From an uncultured Fibrobacter sp. (GTDB lineage Bacteria; Fibrobacterota; Fibrobacteria; Fibrobacterales; Fibrobacteraceae), in contig NZ_ONDD01000019.1 in the NCBI RefSeq assembly GCF_900316465.1, positions 1 to 64,000 of the forward strand: DNA of 64,000 nt. Direction: 5' to 3'. Shown here piece by piece: positions 15,666-25,240 of the stretch. The translations under genes and the position numbers were made by a program. The notes below the pieces were generated by a model. The model saw nothing but the letters and a program-made list of their open reading frames with translations, was not told the origin of the DNA and searched no databases. How positions within the stretch are numbered: the first letter of the stretch is position 1; each line of letters starts with the position of its first letter.

Positions 15666-17954
15666 GTGCGGAATGGGTTAGGCAAATTTGTCGCGATAAT
15701 TGCTCTGTGCGCAACAGGGGCTTTCTCTGCCGAGAAAGACTCTGCTGAAAAGGTGCCGTCGCTTGATTTACTGAAAGCATCGGTAGATTCGATTGCGGCA
15801 GCGGATTCGGCTGCGGTAAAGCCGGATTCTTCGCTGAAAACGGTCTTGTACTTGGGCGGTGGCGAACGTTCGCCATGGTTCCAGCTGGGTGTGTTCTATG
15901 CGATTGAAGAATACGGTATTCCGGTAGATTCCGTGGTTGCGACTTCTTGGGGCGCCTGGATGGCTGCCCTCTGGACTCGCGGAGTTCCGCTCGATGACAT
16001 CCAGAAGATTATGCTGGATCCGGCGATTGCGCCTTTCGTTGGGCATGACCTTGTTGCGCCCACAAATAAGGCGGGGTATCGCGAGATTGATTCTTACGAG
16101 CTTCCGATTTCTGTTTCGGGCGTTCCTTCGATGCGCAAGCGCTATGCGCTGACCATGGATTCTGCGTTCTCGGTGCGTGGTGATTCTAAATCGCTCACGC
16201 CAGATTCGATGCAAGTGACGCGCGCTCTTGCAAAGCTCCGCTTTCAAGAAAGTATTTACCGCCAGCGTTCTAAAATACAGATTCCGTTCGCGGTGCAGTC
16301 CTGCGAATCGGGCAAGGCTGTGGTTATCGGGAATTCTACACAAGAGGTAATCGCCTCGCTTCCGCTGTGGAAGGCGCCTAAAAGCTCTTCGGAGAATCCG
16401 TCGGGAGAACTTTGCCCGTATTATGCGATGCCGATTGAAGACAATGCCCATGAGCTTTCGATCATTGTGGTTTCGGATCCGCTGCGAGCCCCGATTGTAG
16501 GCGATGAACGTACTCGCTTGATTAAGCAGCATGTGTCTGAAATTTTAGCGAGCCAGCCGGGAATCATTGTTCGTGCACATACGATTCTCGATACCGCACG
16601 CTCGGCGTGGATCCAGTCCGGATTTACTTCGTTCGAAAAACAGCTTGGCAATTTTAAGGTGCTTAATGGTCGTCGTCATGTCTATTCTGCGGACCAAAAA
16701 GGAGCGATGCCTTGGTTCAAATTTGAGCCCTCGTATGACAGCCTTTCGTCGGAAGTGCAGAATGCGGTGAAGTCGTACTGGCTTGAGTCGGATACGGGAA
16801 TGGTGGCGCCCGAAAATTTTGCGCTGAACTTGCTGCAGAATCCGGCGTACGATTCGTTGGATTTGAACATGCGCCCGAGTGGGCATGTTACGGTGGAATC
16901 TTCGGTGAAGCCGGTTGTCGATTTTGCCGTGGGCGGATTCGGTTCGAATGCGTTTGGACCGAATGTATACGGCGAGGCGTCTGTTCATTATGTGGACCAT
17001 GTCGAAATAGAATTGGTGATGGCCGGGTTCTGGGGCGAACATTCCTACGGATTCCGCCCGCGTTTGAATATCTCGAAATTGTGGAACCGCCATTGGGATT
17101 TGCAGTTCGGCTACGATTACCTGAAACTGGTCCCGCTGAAAGGCTTTAATGGCAACATCCATCGCGGACTTCGAATTATCTCTGAAGAACGCAGCGACTT
17201 GATGATGGACCTTTTGTATACGATCGATAGTCGCCAGCGTGTTTCTGCGGAATTCAGGTTCGGTTCCAGGTATTACGATTTGGATTCGGCCTACTATGGC
17301 AACCGCGAAATGAAAGCGTATCCGGTTTCTCCGATGTTGCATTACCGCTATTTGAATGGAGAAGACGACAACTGGTTTGCAAATAACGGCTATGCCTTGA
17401 ACGTTTGGGGCGGCTTTGAATCGATTGGCTATGACGACGGCATTATCGATGTGGTGCCTATTTACTGGAAACTGTTGGCCGATGCACGCTATACGATTTC
17501 TCCGATACGTTTTGTGACTTTGACAGCAGCTGCTGCGGGTGCAATCGAACGTTACCATGACGAAGGGCATGGCTATGTTTCGCCGAAGTCTTTTGACAAA
17601 CCCCCGCTGGATGTGGCTTACCGCCAGCATGCGGTTGCAACACCTTGGTCGACCGAATGGTACAATCCGGAACTTTCTTCGCATGAATATGCCATGGTAC
17701 GCTTGAATGGCGGATTGCATGGCGATTATCTGGGCGCTTGGCTTTTTGGCGCTTACTACCATGACTTTGAAGATAGCCCGTATGCGGATTTGGATGTAGA
17801 CAAGTTCGTGTTTGAACCGGCGCTACGCTTTGCCTACAAGTCGGTGACCCTGTATGCGGGGCTGAGCCGTGTCGTTGATTACGGCTCCTTCGGTGACTTG
17901 ACTCACCTCAGCGGATACAATTACTTTGTCCGCGTTGGAAATTACGAGTTTTAA
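15666..17954 (+). CDS. Patatin-like protein with C-terminal beta-barrel, probable outer membrane
   Basis: The 762-residue product has a signal peptide (cleavage near ATGAFSA), then a patatin-like domain (about 55-300) and a C-terminal region rich in alternating aromatic and polar residues ending in NYEF, as expected for a barrel inserted by Bam. This order resembles PlpD-type patatin/barrel proteins. The oxyanion stretch GGGERSP and the nucleophile region ATSWGAW (Ser94) are recognisable, although the first Gly of GxSxG is Ala. The DG[GA] motif with the catalytic Asp appears to be absent: the aligned segment reads GELCPYYAMPIEDN. It may therefore be an inactive lipase. The GTG start lies four bases after the previous gene, so it belongs to the exporter/PilT-like run. 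Confidence 0.75.
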   Translation: MRNGLGKFVAIIALCATGAFSAEKDSAEKVPSLDLLKASVDSIAAADSAAVKPDSSLKTVLYLGGGERSPWFQLGVFYAIEEYGIPVDSVVATSWGAWMAALWTRGVPLDDIQKIMLDPAIAPFVGHDLVAPTNKAGYREIDSYELPISVSGVPSMRKRYALTMDSAFSVRGDSKSLTPDSMQVTRALAKLRFQESIYRQRSKIQIPFAVQSCESGKAVVIGNSTQEVIASLPLWKAPKSSSENPSGELCPYYAMPIEDNAHELSIIVVSDPLRAPIVGDERTRLIKQHVSEILASQPGIIVRAHTILDTARSAWIQSGFTSFEKQLGNFKVLNGRRHVYSADQKGAMPWFKFEPSYDSLSSEVQNAVKSYWLESDTGMVAPENFALNLLQNPAYDSLDLNMRPSGHVTVESSVKPVVDFAVGGFGSNAFGPNVYGEASVHYVDHVEIELVMAGFWGEHSYGFRPRLNISKLWNRHWDLQFGYDYLKLVPLKGFNGNIHRGLRIISEERSDLMMDLLYTIDSRQRVSAEFRFGSRYYDLDSAYYGNREMKAYPVSPMLHYRYLNGEDDNWFANNGYALNVWGGFESIGYDDGIIDVVPIYWKLLADARYTISPIRFVTLTAAAAGAIERYHDEGHGYVSPKSFDKPPLDVAYRQHAVATPWSTEWYNPELSSHEYAMVRLNGGLHGDYLGAWLFGAYYHDFEDSPYADLDVDKFVFEPALRFAYKSVTLYAGLSRVVDYGSFGDLTHLSGYNYFVRVGNYEF

Positions 17955-17968
17955 ATGATTGTTGCTTG

Positions 17969-18976
17969 CTACAGGGCGAGCGGCATCCAGGGCTTGACTT
18001 CGTTGACCGAGGTCAGCTTGCCTTGCAGTTTGCGACGAATGGCTGCCGCGGCAATCATGGCGCCGTTGTCGGTGCTCAGACTGCGTTCCGGAATGCAGAA
18101 CATGATTCCGTGCTTGTCGCAGTAATCTTGCAGGCGTGTGCGAAGCCAAGCGTTGGCGCTTACGCCGCCACCGACCACGAGAGTTTTCATCTTGGTCTTT
18201 TTGAGGGCGGTGATCGTCTTGGTCACAAGGCTATCGACAATGGCGTCTTCCAGGGAGGCGCAAATGTCGCCGATGTTTTTCTGGATGAATTCCGGATCGT
18301 GCGTTTCGGTATAGCGGAGCACGGCAGTCTTTAAACCGCTAAAAGAAAATTCGCAGTTGTCGTGCACATGGAGGGCGCGCGGAAAATCTACAAACTTGCG
18401 GTTGCCATCTTTGCCGAGGCGGCTGATGGTGGCACCTGCGGGGTACTTGAGACCGAGTAACTTTCCGCATTTGTCGAATGCTTCGCCGGCAGCGTCGTCG
18501 CGGGTGCGGCCGATGCTTGTGTACTTGAATCCGGGTTCTTCGAGAACGAGTTCCGTGTGACCGCCCGAAACGGTAAGCGTCAAAAACGGCGGTTCGATTT
18601 CGGGGTGCGTGAGCCAGGCGGCGGCCAGATGGCCTTCCAGGTGGTTCATGCCGTAAGCCGGAATCTGCAAGTCGCGGGCAAGGCCCTTGGCAAAGCTTGC
18701 GCCAACAAGGAGCGGTCCCATGAGCCCAGGGCCCGTGGTGTAGGCGATGGCGTCAATGTCCTTGAGTTCGATGCCCGCTTCTTTGACGGCGGCTTCTGCA
18801 ATCGGAGAAATCTTTTGTAAGTGTGCGCGTGCCGCGATTTCGGGAACCACGCCGCCATAGAGGGCATGTTCGTCAATTTGGCTGTAAAGCGGGTTGGAAA
18901 GAACTTTTACAGGATCGTCTTGCAGTACGGCACAGGCGGTTTCATCGCAGCTGGATTCAATTCCAAGCCAGATCAT
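17969..18976 (-). CDS. tsaD: tRNA N6-adenosine threonylcarbamoyltransferase TsaD
   Basis: The 335-residue protein transfers the threonylcarbamoyl group to A37 of ANN-decoding tRNAs. It begins GIESSCDETACAV and contains the iron ligands of NHLEGHLAAAW, the SGGHTEL motif, GEAFDKCGKLLGL and VVGGGVSANAWLR, all hallmarks of the family. Length is typical. It overlaps the ybbR-like gene by four bases (ATGA) and converges on the patatin/barrel gene with 14 bases between stops. Confidence 0.97.
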   Translation of the reverse strand: MIWLGIESSCDETACAVLQDDPVKVLSNPLYSQIDEHALYGGVVPEIAARAHLQKISPIAEAAVKEAGIELKDIDAIAYTTGPGLMGPLLVGASFAKGLARDLQIPAYGMNHLEGHLAAAWLTHPEIEPPFLTLTVSGGHTELVLEEPGFKYTSIGRTRDDAAGEAFDKCGKLLGLKYPAGATISRLGKDGNRKFVDFPRALHVHDNCEFSFSGLKTAVLRYTETHDPEFIQKNIGDICASLEDAIVDSLVTKTITALKKTKMKTLVVGGGVSANAWLRTRLQDYCDKHGIMFCIPERSLSTDNGAMIAAAAIRRKLQGKLTSVNEVKPWMPLAL

Positions 18977-19980
18977 GGAGCTACCTCTTCAAGCGAGTCT
19001 GCGGGAGCGGCAGGCTTAATTTCTTTTTTGCGGAGCGTTACCTTTTCGGGCTTCAACTGGATTGCCTTGATAGACATTTCGCGGTTGATGTGGGCCGGAA
19101 GCGAAAGCTTGACGGTCGGCGAAAGGCTGTCGGCGTCTTCGATGGCGAATCGGTTGAATTCCATTGCCAGTTCAATATTCTGCGAGGTGATTGAATCAAG
19201 AACAACTTCGCCACCGGTGATTTCAACCGAAAGGGTTTTGGGTTCCAAAGAGTAAATGCTTCTGTCGAAGATTCCGATCAAGTTCACGGGAATGCTGTCG
19301 TAGGTGCGGGAATCCATCTTCTGGATGTTCACCGAAATCTTGACCGAGGAATCGCTGGGCGAAACGAATGCCGGAAGCATGCTGAAGTCCAGCGGAATTG
19401 TGAATTCCTGGCTTGCGTGCAGCGTGTCAAAGAACGAAGAATCGGTCGGAATGTCGATAATGCGGGTGAGAGCGTTGCGGGCGCCGGAGACCATCAACTC
19501 TTCGGGCGTAATCGAGGGCTCGTCCGCAATCAGGTAACCCTGCGCTGCAGTAAAAGTCGCTACCGACTTGATGGGAACGTTTCTTGTAATGCGGGTGTCG
19601 ATGTCGAGGTCGACAAACAGAAGCTGGTTTTCGGGTTCGACAAAGCGGATGTCGGGGAAGCCTGCGGCCACGAAGTTCTTGCCGTCCAAATGCACGCGCT
19701 TGGCGCCGAGTTCGGCCTGCTGCAGGTCTACGACCATGGCAATGGAATTTTGCTTAGGGTCGCTTACTAGGTTGTTCAAACGGATCAAATCCCACGACTT
19801 GCCTTCGACTGTAATGTGCAAACTATGGGGCGGTTTCGAGGCAATCGCCATGGTTTCGGGGAGCTTTACAAAGTTCAGGGGCACATTCACCGAAAGCTGG
19901 AAATCCTTTTGCGAGATCACAAGGAACCAGAGGGCGATGCCAAATATCAGTGCGGTTATTTTTAGAACGATGTTTCCCAT
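18973..19980 (-). CDS. YbbR-like domain protein
   Basis: The 335-residue protein has one N-terminal membrane helix (ALIFGIALWFLVISQ) and a periplasmic part with repeated beta-rich YbbR domains. In Firmicutes the related CdaR regulates the diadenylate cyclase CdaA, but no cyclase gene is in this window. It is in an overlapping pair with tsaD. The promoter lies in the 44-base gap shared with the divergent ftsX gene. Confidence 0.75.
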   Translation of the reverse strand: MGNIVLKITALIFGIALWFLVISQKDFQLSVNVPLNFVKLPETMAIASKPPHSLHITVEGKSWDLIRLNNLVSDPKQNSIAMVVDLQQAELGAKRVHLDGKNFVAAGFPDIRFVEPENQLLFVDLDIDTRITRNVPIKSVATFTAAQGYLIADEPSITPEELMVSGARNALTRIIDIPTDSSFFDTLHASQEFTIPLDFSMLPAFVSPSDSSVKISVNIQKMDSRTYDSIPVNLIGIFDRSIYSLEPKTLSVEITGGEVVLDSITSQNIELAMEFNRFAIEDADSLSPTVKLSLPAHINREMSIKAIQLKPEKVTLRKKEIKPAAPADSLEEVAP

Positions 19981-20011
19981 AGACTTCTCGAATGATTGCC
20001 TAAAATTTAGT

Positions 20012-20017
20012 TATAAT
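20012..20017 (+). promoter_or_regulatory. -10 box TATAAT close to the ftsX start
   Basis: A perfect TATAAT ends seven bases before the GTG start of ftsX. Transcription would begin at or just before the start codon, leaving no room for a Shine-Dalgarno sequence. Confidence 0.5.
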
Positions 20018-20024
20018 TCACTCC

Positions 20025-20912
20025 GTGCTCGGACAACTTGGCTATTTAATATCGGAATCTTTTCGCGGAATGCGGCAGCACCGCACGGTGATTTTACCGT
20101 CGTTTGCCACCATATTCCTGTGTTCGCTGCTTTTGGCGGCTTCGTTTACCGCTTTCGGGGCGGTCATGCGCGTTCTTTCGATGGAAAAGAACCTGTATGC
20201 TATCGAGGCCTTTTTGCCTGAATCGGTGAACGAGGATTCCCTGAAGGTGATTCAGAATCGCCTGGAACACACCAAGTTTGTTGATTCAGTGACTTTTGTA
20301 AGCGCCGATTCGGCCCTGGCCGATTTCCGCAGGCATTTTTCGGGCGAAATGCTCGAACTGGTGGAAGGCAACCCCATCCCGCCCTTTTTCAGGCTGACGC
20401 TTGATGAAGAGAACAAGAACCCCTCGACCCTTATCGAGGTCAAGAACGCCCTTGCCCGCGAAGACTTTTTTGAAGAAATTCAGGCGCCAGTCGAATGGGT
20501 TGAGAAAATCGCTGCCTGGAAATTCCGCATGATTTTTTGGCCGATATGCATAAGCGTTTTGCTCCTGTTTACGCTGTCGCTCATTATCTGTAACTCTGTA
20601 AGACTTTCGCTGTTGTCTCGCAGGCTTTTGGTCGAAAACATGAAGTATGCTGGCGGCAGCCACTTCTTTATCGAGTTCCCGTTTATACTGCAAGGGGCCT
20701 TCCAGGGCCTGGTCGGTAGCGGCATTGCCGTGATTCTTTTGGCCGTCGTGTTGAACTCGGTGGCAGATGCTTTTCCGATTGTGGCTGCAAATTTGACTGG
20801 ACTTGGAACGGGGTTGTTCCTGGTGGTTGTCTTGGTCACAGCCCTTTCGGGTTATTTTAGTTTCCGCACGGTGCGCGAATTCCTTTCGATTAAGCGCAAT
20901 GAACAGGAATGA
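20025..20912 (+). CDS. ftsX: Cell division protein FtsX
   Basis: The 295-residue permease-like protein has one N-terminal helix (about 24-48), a periplasmic loop with AFLPESVNEDSLKVIQNRLE and three C-terminal helices, the FtsX topology. FtsX passes division signals from the FtsE ATPase to periplasmic amidase activators. No ftsE gene is adjacent, unlike the usual ftsEX pair, and none is present in the window. The start is GTG with no clear ribosome binding site. The next gene overlaps by ATGA and encodes an EnvC-like activator, the known periplasmic partner of FtsX, which supports the call. Confidence 0.9.
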   Translation: MLGQLGYLISESFRGMRQHRTVILPSFATIFLCSLLLAASFTAFGAVMRVLSMEKNLYAIEAFLPESVNEDSLKVIQNRLEHTKFVDSVTFVSADSALADFRRHFSGEMLELVEGNPIPPFFRLTLDEENKNPSTLIEVKNALAREDFFEEIQAPVEWVEKIAAWKFRMIFWPICISVLLLFTLSLIICNSVRLSLLSRRLLVENMKYAGGSHFFIEFPFILQGAFQGLVGSGIAVILLAVVLNSVADAFPIVAANLTGLGTGLFLVVVLVTALSGYFSFRTVREFLSIKRNEQE

Positions 20913-22312
20913 TGATGCGTCTTGTCGTCTTGCTGTTTTGCTTGCTGCTTGGGTTTGGTGCTGAAAACGCCTATGCAAAGCCTGCTGCAAAAAACGCCAA
21001 GAGCGCCCCTGCGAAGTCGACGTCTAAGAATACTCCGGCAAAAAATGCTTCGGCAAAGAAGCCGACAAAATCGTCTGTAAAGGCTTCGTCAAAGAATGCC
21101 TCCAAGTCGGTGACTAAAAAGACGGACGCCCAGATTAGCGAACAGAAAAACGCCCTTAAGAAGTTGGAGTCGGACCTTGCAAAAAAACGCCAGGAACTAG
21201 CCCTCCTCGAAACCGAAGAAAAGGGCGTGCTGAACACGATTTCGATTCTCGACCAGAACCTGAATCAGACCCGCACTTACCTTTCGGAACTGACCAAGAG
21301 CGAGGTCATGCTGGAACGGGCGCTTGTGCAGCTTACGGCTGACATCGATTCCTTGGACCGCAAAATCGAGACCCGCCGCGAAGCCATGAAAAAGCGAATC
21401 CGCACGCTCTACATTAGCGGCCGCAATAGCGAAGCTCGAGTGCTTTACAGCCTGCTTACCCAAGACGGCAACCCTGACCGTCAGGTGTACTGGGTACACC
21501 ACATTCTGAACCAGGACCAGCAAGAAGTCGACGCCTTGCAACAGCTGGTGCAAGAACGCGACGAGAAAATGCAAATGGAAAGCGAGCACCTTTCCGATTT
21601 GAAGCAGATGCGTTCCAAGAAGGCGGCCGAAGAAAAGGGATTGGTCTCGCAAATGAGCGGGCAAGAAAAAATGCTTATGTCCTTGAAACATGACCAGAAC
21701 ATGCAACGCCGTGCTCTCAAGGAATTCGAACAGAACCAGAAGACCATGCTTGCGCTCATCAAGAAACTCGAAGAAAAACGCAAGAAGGAAATTGAGCAGG
21801 CGAAGAAGGACGAAGCCGCCCGCAAGGCAAAGGAAAAGGCTGACAAGGGCAAAAAGAAAGACACGAAGGCGCCGGCAAAGAAGGTGGAAAAACCGAAGGT
21901 CACTGTGGCCGAATCGGTAAAGGGCCCCAAGTGCACGCCGCTCAAGGGAAACATTATCAGCCAGTACGGCTTGCAGGAACATCCGGTGCTCCACATTATG
22001 ACTCGTAACCTAGGTGTCGAAATTCGCGGAAAACGGGGCGATGCCGTCCGTGCCGCAGCGGCAGGTTCAGTCGTCATGGTGGGCGAAATCGACGGCCGCG
22101 GACCCTCGGTAATTATCGAACACGAGGGCGGAACTTACTCCGTTTATGGTCACCTCAAGTCAATTCGCGTGCAAGAAGGCAAAGAAGTGCGAAATTGCGA
22201 AGAAATTGGCGAAGTGGGCGATGTTGCATCGCTAAATGGAATTAAATTGTACTTCCAAGTGAGCGAGGGTACACAGACCGTGGACCCCTTGCAGTGGTTA
22301 AAGCAGAAATGA
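20909..22312 (+). CDS. EnvC-like murein hydrolase activator (degenerate LytM domain)
   Basis: The 467-residue protein has a signal peptide, a Lys/Ala/Ser-rich segment (about 22-75), a long coiled coil (about 75-320) and a C-terminal LytM/M23 domain (about 345-467). The zinc ligands of active M23 enzymes are mostly missing: the HxxxD region reads NLGVEI, and the HxH motif reads KLYFQ, while YGHL is kept. Loss of these residues is typical of EnvC, which activates amidases at the septum rather than cutting peptidoglycan. Gene order ftsX-envC-like supports a role in daughter-cell separation. The first gene overlap is ATGA, and the next gene also overlaps by ATGA. Confidence 0.88.
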   Translation: MMMRLVVLLFCLLLGFGAENAYAKPAAKNAKSAPAKSTSKNTPAKNASAKKPTKSSVKASSKNASKSVTKKTDAQISEQKNALKKLESDLAKKRQELALLETEEKGVLNTISILDQNLNQTRTYLSELTKSEVMLERALVQLTADIDSLDRKIETRREAMKKRIRTLYISGRNSEARVLYSLLTQDGNPDRQVYWVHHILNQDQQEVDALQQLVQERDEKMQMESEHLSDLKQMRSKKAAEEKGLVSQMSGQEKMLMSLKHDQNMQRRALKEFEQNQKTMLALIKKLEEKRKKEIEQAKKDEAARKAKEKADKGKKKDTKAPAKKVEKPKVTVAESVKGPKCTPLKGNIISQYGLQEHPVLHIMTRNLGVEIRGKRGDAVRAAAAGSVVMVGEIDGRGPSVIIEHEGGTYSVYGHLKSIRVQEGKEVRNCEEIGEVGDVASLNGIKLYFQVSEGTQTVDPLQWLKQK

Positions 22313-23433
22313 TCGAATATACGTTAAATGGTCCCGCCTCTCAAGAACGCGCCCGCATCCGCTTGATGTCGGCGCTCCGCGAGAACCGCTTTCCGCAGGC
22401 GATTTTGATTGATGGCCCTGCTGGAATCGGCAAGAAAAAACTCGCGATGGAAATCGCGAAGGCGCTCCAGTGTACCGATCCGAACATGCGCCCTTGCGGA
22501 CATTGCTTTGGCTGCCGTATGGCAGACGATAGTGGTGCCACTGACGGCTGGGTCGTGCCGATGGAATCGGCCGAGGCTCACGCCCGCAGTTCCGACGATG
22601 TTTCTGCCGGCAGCAAGGCGAAAACGGTGGAAGACTTCAAGAAAGCCTACATCGAAGAAATCCAGAAGAATCCGTACCGCGTAGACGTGTTTTCGACAGG
22701 CGCCTTTATTTCGGTCGACTTGATGCGCATGATGACATCGAGCTTTGCCATGAAGGGCGACCGCGTGCGTACGGTGATCATTGCCGAAGCGGACCGCATG
22801 AACGAATCGGCGGCGAACGCCTTCCTCAAGACACTTGAAGAAGTTCCGCCGGACACGTATTTTATTTTGACGACCAATTCCCGCGAAAAGATGCTCCAGA
22901 CGATTCGATCCCGCTGTCTGGCGCTCCACTTGTTGCCGCTCTCCGACGACGAAGTTCGGTCGGAAGTCTTGCAGGTCGCGGGCGAAGATTTTGATGAAAC
23001 CTCTTTGACTGACGATGTCATTGGGCTTGCGGTCGGGTCTCCGGGCAAGGCACTTTACTACGCCGAACATGCGAAGGCCTGGTGCAAACTGGCCGCTGAC
23101 TTTGTTGTGCATTCCCTGCGCGGGAATTACACCGACTTGTTTATGGAATTGGGCGAGACTTCGCTGAGCGATGCTTACGAAGCGAACCGATTCCTGGAAG
23201 TGCTTTCGTTCTTGCTTGCCGACTTGTTGCGCGAACAGGCGGGCGCGCGCTTGCGTATGCCTGAAACGACCACGTCGGTTGGACTTGCGAACTTTCCGCG
23301 GGTCGATGCGACTGCGTTGGAACTTGCGCTTGTCGCTGTGCAAGAAACGATGTCTAGAATTGAGTCACGCCGAGTGACGGCGACCATGAGCTTGCAGAGC
23401 TTGTCGCTTAAACTGTTCGAGGGCTACAAGTAA
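22309..23433 (+). CDS. holB: DNA polymerase III delta-prime subunit (HolB)
   Basis: The 374-residue clamp-loader subunit has a Walker A-like GPAGIGKKKLA near residue 27, a zinc-binding CGHCFGC, LKTLEEVPPDTYFIL and the arginine-finger motif SRC in RSRC. The ATG at 22309 overlaps the previous stop (ATGA); an earlier GTG would extend it by five residues. It contains an insert after the zinc module (about residues 75-120) that is longer than in many orthologues. The stop overlaps the recJ start by one base. Confidence 0.9.
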   Translation: MIEYTLNGPASQERARIRLMSALRENRFPQAILIDGPAGIGKKKLAMEIAKALQCTDPNMRPCGHCFGCRMADDSGATDGWVVPMESAEAHARSSDDVSAGSKAKTVEDFKKAYIEEIQKNPYRVDVFSTGAFISVDLMRMMTSSFAMKGDRVRTVIIAEADRMNESAANAFLKTLEEVPPDTYFILTTNSREKMLQTIRSRCLALHLLPLSDDEVRSEVLQVAGEDFDETSLTDDVIGLAVGSPGKALYYAEHAKAWCKLAADFVVHSLRGNYTDLFMELGETSLSDAYEANRFLEVLSFLLADLLREQAGARLRMPETTTSVGLANFPRVDATALELALVAVQETMSRIESRRVTATMSLQSLSLKLFEGYK

Positions 23434-25229
23434 TGGCTCAAGAAACGACAGATGTGGAACTGAGCGAACGCTTGGCTTCGGCAATGTCGAAGAGCCTGCG
23501 CATACCCCATGTGGTGGCGCGCTTCTTGGTGTCTCGAGGAGTCTGCACGGTGTCCGAGGCGCACCGCATGCTGTGCGGAAACGCGGGCGATGTGCTGGAC
23601 CCGTTCTTGATGAAGGGAATGGAAGAAGCGGTTGCCTGGCTGCTGGACATTCGCGAAAAGCACGAAAAAGTTTTTGTATTTGGCGACTACGATTTGGACG
23701 GCATGTCGGCCGTGACGCTCATGACGCGAGCCTTGGCCGAGCTTGGCCTAGAATCGGATTGGCGCCTGCCGAACCGCTTTGGCGACGGCTACGGACTTTC
23801 TGCTTCTGCTGTCGAAGAAATGCATGAGGCGGGCGCCCGCTACGTGATTACGGTCGATACCGGCATTACCGCGAACGCCGAGATTGCGCTTGCCAAGAGC
23901 TATGGAATGTCGGTGCTGGTCATTGACCACCACCAGCCTTCGGGCGATGGACTCCCGGATTGCGATGTGCTTTTGGACCCGCACCAGGATGGCGATACAT
24001 ACCCGAATCCGGAACTCTGCGGCGTGGGAGTTTCGTACAAATTTGTTTGCGCCCTGTACTCCAAACTTTCGATGCCCGAACCGACCAAGTTCTTGGACTT
24101 GGTGGCGCTCGGTACGCTTGCTGACTTGGTCTCCATGACGCCTGAAAATCGCGCCTTTACCAAGACGGGACTTAGGTCTATTGAAAGCAGCCACTGGCCT
24201 GGCCTGCAAGAAATGTACAGCAACTTGATGAAGGGCCACGGTAGCGTGGGCGGCATCGATGTCATGTACAAGTTTGCGCCGCTCCTGAATGCGCCTGGTC
24301 GTATGGAACGCCCGGATCCGGCTCTCAAGCTTTTGCTCAGTCCGAATATGGCGACCGCCAATGCCTTGATGGCTGAACTGCGCGAATGGAACAGCAAACG
24401 CAAACAGAAAGAAGCCGAAATTACAGAGATGGCGCAAGAGCAAATGAAAGCCATGTATGGCGATAATTTGCCGACGGTGATTGTGGTTGCCGGAAACGAT
24501 TGGCATGTGGGCGTCATCGGAATTGTGGCAGCCAAGCTTGCGCAAGAATACCACCGCCCGACTGCTGTGCTTTCGATTCAAGGCGGCATGGCGCATGCGA
24601 GTGCGCGTGCGGTGCCGGGCTTCAACTGGCATAAGGCTTTGTTTGAGTCGCGCGAATTGTTTGACCGCTGGGGCGGTCACGCCAACGCGGCGGGATTCTC
24701 GCTTTCGGCCGATAAGATTGACGAACTCCGCAAACGCTTGGAAGTCTCTGCGGCAAACCAGAATTATACCGGCACCGAAGAATGCGAAGGCGAGACGGCG
24801 CCTTGCTCGTACGATATTCGCATCTCGCTCAACGAACTGATTGTTGAGGCTTCGCAGTACATGACGCCGGGCGATTACGGCTCGGGCAATTGTGCAAACA
24901 AGGGCCAGCTGATTTCGATTCTCGACTTTATCGACTTGCTCGAACCATTCAGCGGAAACTTCCCGTATCCGACCTTCCGCGCCGACAACGTGAAAATCCA
25001 CAGACTCCGTGAACTCAAGGGCGGACATCTGCAAATGGATATTTCGCAGGCGGGCAGCCGCGTGTATCCGGCGATTGGCTTTGGACTTCGCAAGTTCAAG
25101 AGTCTGCTCAGCAAGCCCGTGTCGGTGATTTTTGAACCCACCTGGAATTATTTTAACGACCGCAAGTCCTTGCAACTTTGCGTCAAGGCCATTGAGCCTT
25201 ATATTGAACCCAACACCGTAAACGACTAG
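23433..25229 (+). CDS. recJ: Single-stranded-DNA exonuclease RecJ
   Basis: The 598-residue DHH-family nuclease degrades single-stranded DNA 5' to 3' in recombination and mismatch repair. DYDLDG is at residues 85-90, DTGIT follows, and the DHH triad is at 165-167; the DHHA1 region carries GGHANAAGFSL. Length is close to the usual 560-600. It is in a run with holB (one-base overlap) and a small membrane protein gene 11 bases later. Confidence 0.95.
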   Translation: MAQETTDVELSERLASAMSKSLRIPHVVARFLVSRGVCTVSEAHRMLCGNAGDVLDPFLMKGMEEAVAWLLDIREKHEKVFVFGDYDLDGMSAVTLMTRALAELGLESDWRLPNRFGDGYGLSASAVEEMHEAGARYVITVDTGITANAEIALAKSYGMSVLVIDHHQPSGDGLPDCDVLLDPHQDGDTYPNPELCGVGVSYKFVCALYSKLSMPEPTKFLDLVALGTLADLVSMTPENRAFTKTGLRSIESSHWPGLQEMYSNLMKGHGSVGGIDVMYKFAPLLNAPGRMERPDPALKLLLSPNMATANALMAELREWNSKRKQKEAEITEMAQEQMKAMYGDNLPTVIVVAGNDWHVGVIGIVAAKLAQEYHRPTAVLSIQGGMAHASARAVPGFNWHKALFESRELFDRWGGHANAAGFSLSADKIDELRKRLEVSAANQNYTGTEECEGETAPCSYDIRISLNELIVEASQYMTPGDYGSGNCANKGQLISILDFIDLLEPFSGNFPYPTFRADNVKIHRLRELKGGHLQMDISQAGSRVYPAIGFGLRKFKSLLSKPVSVIFEPTWNYFNDRKSLQLCVKAIEPYIEPNTVND

Positions 25230-25240
25230 GATAACTAAAA

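Noticed and set aside
16545..17762. Open frame of about 400 codons antisense to the patatin/barrel gene
   Set aside because: Product is rich in Arg, His and Gln as expected for a shadow frame. No start context or motif.
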